Origin: Dunaliella salina
Taxonomy: Eukaryota > Chlorophyta > Chlorophyceae > Chlamydomonadales > Dunaliellaceae
Direction: 5' to 3'
DNA: 12,734 nucleotides
NCBI GenBank assembly: GCA_002284615.2
Contig: MU070375.1
Location: forward strand, 9,674 to 22,407
A program made the translations under genes and the position numbers. The notes beneath the pieces are model-generated. The model saw nothing but the letters and a program-made list of their open reading frames with translations, had not been told where the DNA came from and searched no databases. Of this stretch, positions 1 through 5,896 are shown piece after piece (position 1 is the stretch's first letter; every line of letters starts with the position of its first letter).

Positions 1-50
<50 letters not shown>
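1..50. repeat. (CA)n then (TA)n microsatellite
   Basis: The window opens inside an AC dinucleotide run of about 37 bases that turns into a short TA run, followed by a tract rich in ATGC/GCAC steps to about 115. Alternating purine-pyrimidine DNA of this kind can adopt Z-form or slip during replication. The run is cut by the window edge, so its real length is unknown. Confidence 0.97.
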
Positions 51-185
51 GCACACATGCGCATGCCCACATGCATAAAAGCAAGTATGCATGCATACGC
101 GCAATCATGCACTGTCTGCAGATTGCTGCATGGGAGCACATGCGTGTGAATTAAGAGTTGCAGTACTCCATTTCTTTTCCCCCAG

Positions 186-315
186 AGCACATGGACAAGA
201 ATGCATCTGGGGTGGCATCTGCACAGCAGATGATCTCCTCATCCTGCTACCTCTCCAATATGATTGTGCAGGGTGTGCGAAGTGCGTTCGAAAGTATGAG
301 CTCGATCATGGATTT
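186..315 (+). CDS. Candidate coding exon, unknown protein
   Basis: A strong acceptor (pyrimidine tract then CCCAG) ends at 185. After two carried-over bases the frame from 188 reads HMDKNASGVASAQQ and continues with a Ser/Met-rich, probably helical stretch ending SSIMD, then TTG and TGA at 317-319. The exon either ends at that stop or uses the GTGAGC donor at 316, leaving two bases (TT) for the next exon. With the donor, the 13-base microexons at 527 or 601 and then 967-1051 continue the frame without a stop. The upstream part of the gene lies outside the window. I recognise no family. Support is the acceptor, the donor and a balanced amino-acid composition. Confidence 0.42.
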
Positions 316-526
316 GTGAGCTGTTATTTTGGCCCAGTACCAATAAACGAAATTAATGCAATGTGTCTGCTACTGTGTGCCTGTTTCAATTTCCCGGATT
401 ATGCCATTTTGCACATGCACCGGGAAAGCTGGTAGTTCTTGCTTGTTGCAAGACCACTGGCTGTCAGCCAGCCATCTGATGTTTGGGATTTTGATTGAAA
501 TGTGCTCTTTGCGATTTTTTTCATAG

Positions 527-539
527 GAGAGCTGCATGG
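527..539 (+). other. Possible 13-nt microexon, copy 1
   Basis: Thirteen bases (GAGAGCTGCATGG) lie between a T-rich CATAG acceptor and a GTGAGC donor. Two bases carried from the exon ending at 315 plus 13 give five whole codons, and the following exon at 967 is then read in its more protein-like frame. This is an inference from splice-like signals only. Confidence 0.22.
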
Positions 540-600
540 GTGAGCACTGATGGGGTTTGGGATTTTGATTGAAATGTGCTCTTTGCGATTTTTTTCATAG

Positions 601-613
601 GGGAGCTGCATGG
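601..613 (+). other. Possible 13-nt microexon, copy 2
   Basis: This is the duplicate of the 527-539 microexon, with identical flanking acceptor and donor and one base changed, which would turn an Arg codon into Gly. Using either copy keeps the frame. Using both adds 26 bases and shifts it, so use would have to be exclusive. It may equally be a silent intronic duplication. Confidence 0.2.
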
Positions 614-627
614 GTGAGCACTGATGG

Positions 628-966
628 CAGTTGAGGTGTGCATGGCACGTCTATTTGTCATTGCCGGAAGGACCAGTAACTGTTTTGAAGGCTTAGTAGA
701 TTAACAAATCTGGAAGTTCCTTTTCCTGCAAGCTCCTCCCCTGCTTGCTGCTACTGAGGAGATGTGCTGCCCATAGGTTGTGCATTGTATGGTCTATGTG
801 CTACCTGCCGCATGTGCGCATGGTAGCCAGACTCCGGGTGGGTATGGACTAACACTGCCAGAGGCTATGTTGGTTGCATGCATGTCTAACCTTTTGTACT
901 TGGGTGGAATTGATCAGAAGTTTGTTGTAGCACGTAATTCTGGCTACCCTTCCTTCCTTTTTGCAG
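628..966 (+). other. No convincing gene; probable intron
   Basis: This stretch ends in a good acceptor (CCTTCCTTTTTGCAG, ending 966). A 26-codon frame starting ATG at about 624 and ending TAA near 702 reads like protein (MAVEVCMARLFV...) but lacks clear splice signals. A second weak segment at 777-832 has an ATAG acceptor and a GTGGGT donor. I call neither. Confidence 0.4.
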
Positions 967-1051
967 GGCGTTGGTGGGCAGCATGCAAGCAACATTACAG
1001 CTTGGTGCAGCCGCCTTCCTAACTTGGCTACGTTACTGGATATTGTCTCAA
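967..1051 (+). CDS. Candidate internal exon, unknown protein
   Basis: This exon is bounded by one of the best splice-site pairs in the window: a CCTTCCTTTTTGCAG acceptor ending at 966 and a CAA|GTGAGT donor at 1052. It is 85 bases long and two of its three frames are open. The phase-0 frame reads GVGGQHASNITAWCSRLPNL and then a leucine-rich tail. The other frame gives a hydrophobic stretch with Trp and Leu. The phase-0 frame is the one reached from 186-315 through either 13-base microexon. The next exon is uncertain: AG acceptors at about 1286 and 1618 are both compatible. No known domain is recognised. Confidence 0.45.
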
Positions 1052-1099
1052 GTGAGTGAGCATGGATGGCTGTTTCTAGGCTTTTTGAGCTCCATGGGT

Positions 1100-1450
1100 T
1101 ACATGCATTCTCCGTCCCGCTCCCCTGTACCTTTCTCCTGCCCTGCACGAGGTCTAAGGGTATAAGCAAAGAGTCCCAGGCGAGTGTAGAGGTTCTGGGG
1201 TGGGCCATTGCCCTCCTTGCGCTTCTGCTTAGTGTCGCCAATGTTGGAAAAGGTTCTGCCCCTTCTTGGCAGGGGTTTCTCATTTCAGGGCTCAATGTTG
1301 GGCATTTTCCATTCGGTACTTTGCAAGCCAAGCAGAATTATTCAGTTATCAACATTAAGAGGAGTGCCATTATTTTTTTGAGTGTGCATTTGTCAGCAGC
1401 TCAGGTACATGTCCATGTTTATTACAATTATGCCTTCTTTTCCCTCGTTC
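1100..1450. other. Mostly non-coding; several acceptor-like AGs
   Basis: Pyrimidine-rich acceptor-like sites occur near 1239 (CTTCTGCTTAG) and 1287 (TCTCATTTCAG). The second opens a frame running to a CAG|GTACAT donor-like site at about 1404, but its 3' half is T-rich and looks intronic. On the minus strand a TGTAA hexamer-like polyadenylation signal, as used by green algae, lies near 1422-1426, about 330 bases beyond the stop of the minus-strand exon at 1755-1907. Confidence 0.3.
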
Positions 1451-1458
1451 CTTTGTTT

Positions 1459-1460
<2 letters not shown>

Positions 1461-1512
<52 letters not shown>
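1461..1512. repeat. (AC)26 microsatellite
   Basis: An uninterrupted AC dinucleotide run of about 52 bases. Long His-Thr or Cys-Val frames crossing it on either strand are artefacts of the repeat. Confidence 0.98.
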
Positions 1513-1516
<4 letters not shown>

Positions 1517-1577
1517 CACAGCGGGGGCAAGAGTTTGAAAGACAAGAGGCGGCTGCCAATGTCTCCAGGCCTGCTCT

Positions 1578-1604
1578 CCCCCCCCCCGCCCCCCCCCCCC
1601 CCCC
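1578..1604. repeat. Poly-C tract
   Basis: Twenty-seven bases of C with one G at 1588, followed by CTTCCTCTGCCCTAG. It could act as the pyrimidine tract of a splice acceptor ending at 1618, or fold as an i-motif / G-quadruplex on the complementary strand. The length is likely to be unreliable in the assembly. Confidence 0.9.
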
Positions 1605-1754
1605 TTCCTCTGCCCTAGGACAGAAGAAGGTGGTGCCTCATGCACCACCTGTTGGCCTAAAGCTCATTTGGGCCCCTCTATCAAGCTCCTGGCCTTCAAG
1701 AGGGGATCATCCTCGCGGCTGAAGCCCCCCCCTGCCTAGGCAAATGAGTACCAT

Positions 1755-1907
1755 TTACTTTGCCACAAGATATTTTGCCCATTCCTGCATCATTGTAGGA
1801 TCTGGGAAGTGTGTTAGATAGCTGATAACAAGCTCTGCAAGCAGGTGCTCACAGGGGAATATGAGGTGCAGTATGTGGCAAGTGTCAAAGTTCAGGTCCC
1901 TTGATGA
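1755..1907 (-). CDS. Candidate terminal exon, unknown protein
   Basis: Reading the minus strand, a CTGTTTTCGTACAG acceptor ends at 1908. The next 153 bases are 50 open codons and TAA (1755-1757). The peptide starts SSRDLNFDTCHILHLIF, continues through a Leu/Glu-rich amphipathic segment and ends MMQEWAKYLVAK. The composition is strongly protein-like: Trp, His and Cys are present, it is amphipathic, and it is not low complexity. The exon could instead continue through a weak GTAAAT donor overlapping the stop. No start codon is expected because this would be an internal-to-3' exon. No family is recognised. The upstream exons would lie to the right. Confidence 0.42.
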   Translation of the reverse strand, partial: SSRDLNFDTCHILHLIFPCEHLLAELVISYLTHFPDPTMMQEWAKYLVAK

Positions 1908-1977
1908 CTGTACGAAAACAGGTGCTGCTCCTCAACCCCTGTACCAATCTGCAGCCTGTAAGTCCAAATTAAATTTA

Positions 1978-2150
1978 TGTGGACTGCAAAGCTGGTGCAA
2001 AGCAGGCCGGATTTCCACCAAGGAGCTGCGAGGAGGATGGAAAGTGGCAGAAAATGGCGCACCTTTTTTTGCCTTTTCCCACTTTTTTTCCTCCCCTCGC
2101 ATCTCCTGGGCGGAAATCCGGCCTGCTCTGCACCAGATTTGCAGACCACA
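1978..2150. repeat. Long inverted repeat (foldback 1)
   Basis: The left arm 1978-2035 pairs with the right arm 2093-2150 without gaps, and the positions sum to 4128 throughout. About six mismatches occur over the first 56 pairs, and weaker T/A-rich pairing continues inwards almost to the centre near 2064. The core includes GCAGGCCGGATTTCC on both arms. An RNA copy would be a hairpin of more than 55 bp. Similar peptides seen on both strands here are a consequence of the symmetry, not genes. Confidence 0.93.
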
Positions 2151-2167
2151 GCAAGCAACAAGCACAA

Positions 2168-2322
2168 CAAAAGTGGGGCTAATCAGTGGTCTGGTTGGAA
2201 ACCGGGAAGCTGATTTGTCCTCAGCGGCAAAAAATGCAGCGGCTGATGGTACAAATCAGCTTCTTGATGGTACAAATCAGCTTCCCTATTTTCCACCAGA
2301 CCACTGATTGACCCCATTTTTG
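2168..2322. repeat. Long inverted repeat (foldback 2)
   Basis: Arms of 50 bases, 2168-2217 and 2273-2322, pair without gaps (positions sum to 4490) with seven mismatches. The loop of about 55 bases holds two copies of GATGGTACAAATCAGCTT. The loop copy of that motif can also pair with the left arm, so two alternative folds exist. It lies 17 bases from foldback 1 and shares no obvious sequence with it. Confidence 0.92.
2245..2283. repeat. Short direct repeat in hairpin loop
   Basis: GATGGTACAAATCAGCTT occurs twice in succession, separated by C and T. The second copy forms the start of the right arm of foldback 2. Confidence 0.9.
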
Positions 2323-2329
2323 TTTTGCT

Positions 2330-2880
2330 TTATGCATCATTGTGGTTGCAACTCTCTTCAAGGTTGAGGATGGCAGCTTGCAAGCATGGGCAAGCTGGCA
2401 GAGGTTTCCCTTTCCGCAACCCAAATCCGTGCCATGGGTGCCCCCCGCCAGCATGCTCCCTCATCGCAAAATCTAACAGCATGGTCTGACAACCCAAGCG
2501 CAACTCATCATTTGGTCCAAGTTCGAAAATCCATCTTTTCCTGCCAAAATGGGTGCAAAGCAGCCCCTGCGCCTCACATGGCACTTCTAGATGCTGATTG
2601 TCCATTAGAACTGTATGCGTGGGACACTAAAACATGTTTGGGGTGCTCAGGGTAACACGCAAGGGTGCATGCAGGATGCATGAACAGCTTGATGACACTG
2701 CAAAGGGGGGTCAAGCCATAAGGAGGACCAGGGGANACCTGCAAAGTTCCAANATTTNCCTCAGGCTGCAACAACAAGAGCTGCAAGGGCAAGAGTGGGG
2801 GACGGGCAGGGGCAGGTGCTGTGCAGGGTCATGGGGGGGAGGGTTTGGGAGCCCATGGAGGTGTCAGACTCCTTCAGGCA
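2330..2880. other. No supported gene; ORFs on both strands
   Basis: Open frames of 89-91 codons overlap on opposite strands at 2330-2655. Both end in standard stops and neither has convincing splice signals, so at most one is real. The plus frame contains NLTAWSDNPS and the minus frame contains FELGPNDELRLG. Three Ns lie at 2736-2758. From 2760 the plus strand becomes purine- and G-rich. Confidence 0.35.
2826..2849 (+). other. G-quadruplex-type motif
   Basis: Four G runs of three or more (2826-2828, 2833-2839, 2841-2843, 2847-2849) with loops of four, one and three bases fit the canonical intramolecular G4 pattern. A second G-rich stretch at 2941-2967 has runs of five and eight Gs. Confidence 0.6.
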
Positions 2881-2935
2881 GCCCCTTATTGACCATCAAT
2901 GAGCAGATGATGGAGATGAAAACAGACAGTGAATC
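2879..2935 (+). CDS. Weak candidate exon
   Basis: A CTCCTTCAG acceptor and a TCG|GTGAGG donor enclose a frame reading SPLLTINEQMMEMKTDSES. The peptide is plausible, but the surrounding purine-rich DNA produces many open frames, so this is weak. Confidence 0.2.
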
Positions 2936-3340
2936 GGTGAGGAAGGGGGAGGAAGGGGGGGGAGGTTCAAACGCGAGGCTACATAGACGGGGCAGGGAAG
3001 CTTCCCCGCCAAATACGCGCAAGGACAAGGCACATTCCTGTATGCATGGGGCATTCCAACATANATCTGGAAGATAAGAAGGAAGGTGAGGGACAACCTG
3101 GAAAGGGATGGAAGGGGGGCTGGGGCAAACCGGGAAATGCCGAACTTTTGGTTGGATTTTTGCCTAGAACCCGGAGGTCCAGGGTTCGATCCCCACTCTC
3201 CCTGGACTTTTTGCTGACGTAGTTCCAGGCTAACGGGACAAGCGCNAAGGGCCCCTGAACTTCCCTGGTGAGGCAAGGTTCCCTTTGAAGAGGAAGGAAA
3301 ATAAGGGTTGGGAAGGGAGAGGAGGGAAGGCTCTCTCTTT
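2920..3340. other. Purine-rich plus strand
   Basis: Long GGA/GAAG-rich stretches (2936-2968, 3075-3130, 3270-3330) make the minus strand pyrimidine-rich. This explains the 228-codon minus-strand frame at 2896-3582, which I do not accept as a gene. Homopurine mirror-like tracts can form triplex DNA. Confidence 0.6.
3175..3212 (+). other. tRNA 3'-half-like segment with T-run
   Basis: Bases 3175-3189 match the variable-loop and T-arm start of the tRNA-Met at 3792-3864 exactly (AGGTCCAGGGTTCGA), including a good pol III B-box. A run of five Ts at 3208-3212 sits where a pol III terminator would be. The 5' half does not fold: no acceptor, D-arm or A-box is visible upstream. A tRNA-derived SINE fragment or tRNA pseudogene are the main options. 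Confidence 0.35.
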
Positions 3341-3342
3341 AG

Positions 3343-3535
3343 TGTGCCTGCACAGAACGTGAAACAAACGAACAGAGGAGGGTGGGGCAGCCAGGAATCT
3401 TTGCCTGTGGGCCGGACAGCATCAGGAAAGGTGCTTGACTGCATTCCCTGGAGTCTGCGGGAAAAAAAAATATGTGAATTGCACCACAAGGCAATGAGGA
3501 CCACCATCAAAGTCATGTTGCCTTGGGTCCGGTGA
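3343..3535 (+). CDS. Candidate terminal exon, unknown protein
   Basis: An acceptor CTCTCTCTTTAG ends at 3342. After one carried base the frame runs 63 codons to TGA at 3533-3535. It reads VPAQNVKQTNRGGWGSQESL, has a basic middle (REKKICELHHKAM) and ends VMLPWVR. The composition is plausible for a soluble, basic C-terminus. A run of nine As within it could hide an indel. No domain is recognised and no partner exon is identified upstream, where the sequence is purine-rich. Confidence 0.32.
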
Positions 3536-3539
3536 TTGT

Positions 3540-3790
3540 TGGCTCTGAAGAGTAGTCTAGGAAGCTGGATCACATGTATCATTTACATGAATCAGGGAAG
3601 TGAACCTGTGCCACAGTCGGTGTGAAGATGCAGCTCAATTGCACTTATTTGCATGAGACATATTTAGGAATGAGGAACAGCTGTTGTGGCAAGGCACACC
3701 CGAGGAACAAGGGAGCAGAGGCATTTGTTGTCTGTCATGCCCGTGAGCCAAAGGANAATGATTGCCACGAACACAGGCAATGATGCAGGA
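3540..3790. other. No gene seen
   Basis: AT-richer sequence without a protein-like frame, forming the downstream flank of the minus-strand tRNA gene. It contains no run of four Ts on the tRNA strand near the tRNA 3' end. Confidence 0.5.
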
Positions 3791-3791
3791 T

Positions 3792-3864
3792 TGCGGACGC
3801 AGGGGTTCGAACCCTGGACCTTAGGATTATGAAACCCACGCTCTACCTGCGGAGCTCCGCCCGC
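3792..3864 (-). tRNA. tRNA-Met(CAT), elongator type; possibly a pseudogene
   Basis: Seventy-three bases fold as a cloverleaf on the minus strand. The acceptor is GCGGGCG with CGTCCGC (one G-T pair) and the discriminator is A. The D stem is GCTC/GAGC with GG in the loop. The anticodon loop is TTCATAA with anticodon CAT and a T-T at 31/39, as in eukaryotic elongator Met tRNAs. The variable loop is AGGTC and the T arm is CAGGG-TTCGAAC-CCCTG. There is no intron and no encoded CCA. Two near-universal bases differ: position 8 is G rather than T, and 14 is C rather than A. Both also lie in the A-box. No TTTT terminator follows within about 100 bases. It may therefore be a decayed copy or SINE head. 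Confidence 0.8.
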
Positions 3865-4034
3865 CTGCTGGCCTGTGCACACTCCCATTTTCATAGTATA
3901 CTGCGCGCTTACTGGAAGGTTTCACAAGCTTGGGCTCTGCAAGGCATAATGACCAAAACCTCTTCTGCAGGTTTAGGTGTTGTGCTGAGGACAATGTTTG
4001 TGCATTTGCAGGTTGTGCACTGGTTCCTGTTTGA

Positions 4035-4035
<1 letters not shown>
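3865..4035. other. No supported gene
   Basis: Acceptor-like sites occur near 3971 and 4011, but no frame between them is convincing. The sequence leads into the GT microsatellite. Confidence 0.4.

Positions 4036-4113
<78 letters not shown>
4036..4113. repeat. (GT)39 microsatellite
   Basis: About 78 bases of uninterrupted TG/GT dinucleotide. Poly(Cys-Val) and His-Thr frames across it are artefacts. Confidence 0.98.
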
Positions 4114-4116
<3 letters not shown>

Positions 4117-4189
4117 ATTCATGTGCACTGCTCTGTGCAGCCGATGTGTCTCTTTTCCCCATCTGCATTGATTGGTTGCTTGTCTTTCA

Positions 4190-4225
4190 TTGAATTAGTG
4201 TGCTTGTACAAGCACACTAATTCAA
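4190..4225. repeat. Perfect 36-bp palindrome
   Basis: Every base from 4190 to 4225 pairs with its partner (positions sum to 8415). The centre is TTGTACAA and there is no spacer. Both the inner GTGTGCTTGTAC half and the outer TTGAATTA half are included. A perfect palindrome of this length is very unlikely by chance in a window of this size. It could be a cruciform site, a dimeric protein-binding site, or a foldback joint created by a hairpin-capped break. Confidence 0.97.
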
Positions 4226-4357
4226 ACATGTGTAAGGTGGCTCACCTCCAATCGAAGCTCACCTTCTGTTTCTGTTTGTCTCCCCCTGGGATATGCCATA
4301 CGCTCCATATTGTTTCAACCCTGTGTCTGAGGGTGCACCACCTGTGCTCATTTTTAG

Positions 4358-4586
4358 TGTGCTACACAGTGATGTTCACCCACCCAAGGCAGAGCCTCTA
4401 CCACACAGTCAAATTTTAGGCCAGGGCATGGCAATGGGGGTTAATGTACTTGGAAGATGGAAATTGGGCTCGNCCAGCTGGGGGAAAGCTTGTGCAGGAG
4501 GGTCTGGCGCGTTGGAGACAGTGGAGAGTTTTGATGCGACTCTCAGCTCGGGTCTGGAAAAACTGCGTGCTCATCTCCTGCTGTGA
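4358..4586 (+). CDS. Candidate exon, frame a
   Basis: A GTGCTCATTTTTAG acceptor ends at 4357. After one carried base the frame runs 75 codons to TGA at 4584-4586, with one N at 4473. It starts VLHSDVHPPKAEPLPHSQIL and has a Gly-rich middle (GQGMAMGVNVLGRWKLG). It ends in an acidic, probably helical tail (GALETVESFDATLSSGLEKL). It overlaps by about 50 bases a second open frame that continues to 4795, so a missed intron, a real frameshift or an assembly indel may join the two. No family is recognised. Confidence 0.38.
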
Positions 4587-4795
4587 TTGGCTCTTGTTCA
4601 AGAGAGGGGTTCTGCTGGTGGGTGATCCTGTTGGGTAATTCGAACGTTGCAGCGGACATCTTCGTAACGCAGGGGAAGTGTGAGCCTGAGGCACGCAGCT
4701 GTGAATACCTGCAGCCCTTGATGTGTATAATGTGCAAACGCAGCGATGGGTGGGACTTCACCCTTGCGTTCATCTGTTCCCTGGTCGATGTCTGA
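4535..4795 (+). CDS. Candidate exon, frame b
   Basis: An open frame of 86 codons runs between a TGA at 4532 and a TGA at 4793-4795. It begins CDSQLGSGKTACSSPAVIG. It has a Trp/Phe-rich middle, then NSNVAADIFVTQGKCEPEAR and a Cys-rich tail (CEYLQPLMCIMCKRSDGWDF). The two CxxC-like cysteines in the tail suggest, but do not prove, metal binding. It may continue frame a (4358-4586). A TGTAA polyadenylation-type signal is present at about 5136, some 340 bases after the stop. Confidence 0.36.
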   Translation, partial: CDSQLGSGKTACSSPAVIGSCSREGFCWWVILLGNSNVAADIFVTQGKCEPEARSCEYLQPLMCIMCKRSDGWDFTLAFICSLVDV

Positions 4796-4867
4796 AGGTG
4801 GAGAAGCAAAGCACCCGAAAAGTGGGAAGGGGGGTGGGATCTCCAGTAGAGGTATGGCATTGGTTGG

Positions 4868-4928
4868 GATGGTTCAAACGTGATGTGTATGTGATGGGGT
4901 GTGTATTTTGTGGCACATTTGAACCATC
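4868..4928. repeat. Short inverted repeat
   Basis: Fifteen-base arms (GATGGTTCAAACGTG and its complement) at 4868-4882 and 4914-4928 have one mismatch and a 31-base loop. A third copy of GATGGTTCAA lies near 4960 in direct orientation. Confidence 0.8.
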
Positions 4929-5101
4929 ATAGGATATTGCAAACCAATGTTGGGCAGGATGGTTCAATTGTTTCACAACATACAGGTTGGACATCCTACG
5001 AAAGGCCTGTTGGAGGAGTTCCTGTCAGGCGGCCTTGGTTTGTAGCCTAGCGTGTGTGTTTTGTATAAGCAGGAGTTGCAATGAAATGTGCACAGCAAGT
5101 G

Positions 5102-5175
5102 TTGATAGTTGGAAAAAGGGTGCACCAGCTTCATCATATGTAAGAGCGCCTCCACCGCGCCTGCTTCAATCTTCG
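5102..5175 (-). CDS. Candidate exon, armadillo-repeat-like
   Basis: On the minus strand a strong acceptor (GATCTTCTTTTTAG) ends at 5176. The frame after two carried bases reads KIEAGAVEALLHMMKLVHPF. The pattern I-x-A-G-A-x-x-x-L-L-x-x-x-K matches the helix 2-helix 3 junction of the armadillo repeat, where the consensus is an I-x-x-A-G-A-x-x-x-L turn. One repeat is too little for certainty. The frame stays open to 4973, but the later part is less protein-like, so a donor is expected near 5100. One is not obvious (a GTGCAC within the segment is a poor match). If real, the protein would be an ARM-repeat scaffold or adaptor. Confidence 0.33.
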
Positions 5176-5189
5176 CTAAAAAGAAGATC

Positions 5190-5560
5190 ACTATTGCCCT
5201 GAAAGTTCCCCTTCCTGCATAATGAAGATGAACACATTGGGGGCACTCCTAGGGAAGAAGGGATAAATCACAATGTGGACATGCAATCGTCACTATTGAT
5301 TAATTATTGTATACCGCACTTAAATGAAAATATTTTTTTGTGTGGTTCCTGCCTGGATCCCGCACCCCCTTCAATGTTTATTTTTGGAATTCTGCAGGGC
5401 CAATCGTCCTTTGTTTGCCCTGGAACTCTTGAGTTGTGAGGTATAACTGCATGTACAAGCTGCCTGCAACAGCAGCTCCAGCGGTGCAATAGCAGGGCAA
5501 CAGCAGGGCTGCAATGCTTCTGCAACCAGCAGCTTTGCAGAAGAGATTACTCTTCCTTAG
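5190..5560. other. No supported gene
   Basis: Mixed-composition sequence with an A/T-rich stretch near 5300-5340. The 164-codon minus-strand frame crossing 5378-5872 depends on a CTG/CAG repeat and on the palindrome at 5747-5858. I do not call it. Confidence 0.4.
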
Positions 5561-5563
5561 CAA

Positions 5564-5593
5564 CTGCTGCTGTTGCTGCTGCTGCTGCTGCTG
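5564..5593. repeat. (CTG)n/(CAG)n repeat
   Basis: Ten triplets, CTG with one TTG interruption. The minus strand reads as ten glutamines in one frame, and the plus strand as poly-Cys or poly-Leu. This is a typical length-variable triplet repeat. Confidence 0.95.
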
Positions 5594-5746
5594 CCAGTAT
5601 ACCTCAATCAAAGGTGTCAATAAGCTCCTTAACAGCCTCAATGCACTCCTTAGTTTAATTTTTCCACCAAAAAATTCCGTAAAAACAACTGTTTCACTTT
5701 CATGCACTTTCACACATGCCCAAAAATTATTATTTTTCCTAGTGTC

Positions 5747-5858
5747 CAAGGAGGAGAATTGCCAGCAATGCCCATCAATGAACTCAACAAGGGCATCAAT
5801 AGCTATTGATGATCTTGTCGAGTTCCTTGACGGGCATTGCCGGCAATGCTCCTCCTTG
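5747..5858. repeat. 112-bp zero-loop palindrome
   Basis: Two 56-base arms meet directly at 5802/5803 (CATCAATAGC|TATTGATG centre) and pair without gaps (positions sum to 11605), with seven or so mismatched positions. The mismatches are mostly A versus G transitions. Because of the symmetry both strands can be read as a peptide with a core such as IAIDxLVEFxDGHC. A plausible splice acceptor lies just to the right at 5896. Possible origins are a head-to-head inverted duplication, a miniature foldback transposon or a hairpin-RNA locus. Confidence 0.95.
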
Positions 5859-5896
5859 CAGTCGTCCCACAACCCTCAAAAATATTACTTTTGCAG

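Larger units (their letters stand above)
481..628. repeat. 74-bp direct repeat, two copies
   Basis: The block starting GTTTGGGATTTTGATTG at 481 is repeated from 555. I count one internal base difference (A/G within the AGGAGAGC / AGGGGAGC segment) plus a difference at the last base. Each copy holds a run of seven Ts ending CATAG, then 13 bases, then GTGAGC, so each copy carries an apparent acceptor-microexon-donor set. The near identity indicates a recent tandem duplication. Confidence 0.95.

Noticed and set aside
91..435. 114-codon plus frame
   Set aside because: It overlaps the better supported exon 186-315 in another frame and runs into intron-like sequence.
1066..1722. 218-codon plus frame and overlapping minus frame
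   Set aside because: Both run through the AC microsatellite and poly-C tract, giving His-Thr and Pro runs. Parts may be exonic, but the whole is not a gene.
1861..2307. 148-codon plus frame and similar minus frames
   Set aside because: The similarity of the two strands comes from foldback 1. No splice signals or protein-like order are seen outside the palindrome.
1978..2322. Terminal inverted repeats of one DNA transposon
   Set aside because: The two hairpins do not share arms, no transposase frame lies between them, and I see no flanking target-site duplication.
2896..3582. 228-codon minus-strand frame
   Set aside because: It reads the complement of a purine-rich tract, is Ser/Pro/Leu-rich without domain-like order, contains Ns and the tRNA-like segment, and has no splice support.
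3827..4419. Frames through the GT microsatellite
   Set aside because: Long Val-Cys or His-Thr runs come only from the dinucleotide repeat.
5378..5872. 164-codon minus-strand frame with ten glutamines
   Set aside because: Its openness depends on the CAG repeat and the 112-bp palindrome. The opposite strand has a mirror-like frame, and no part between them looks like a domain.
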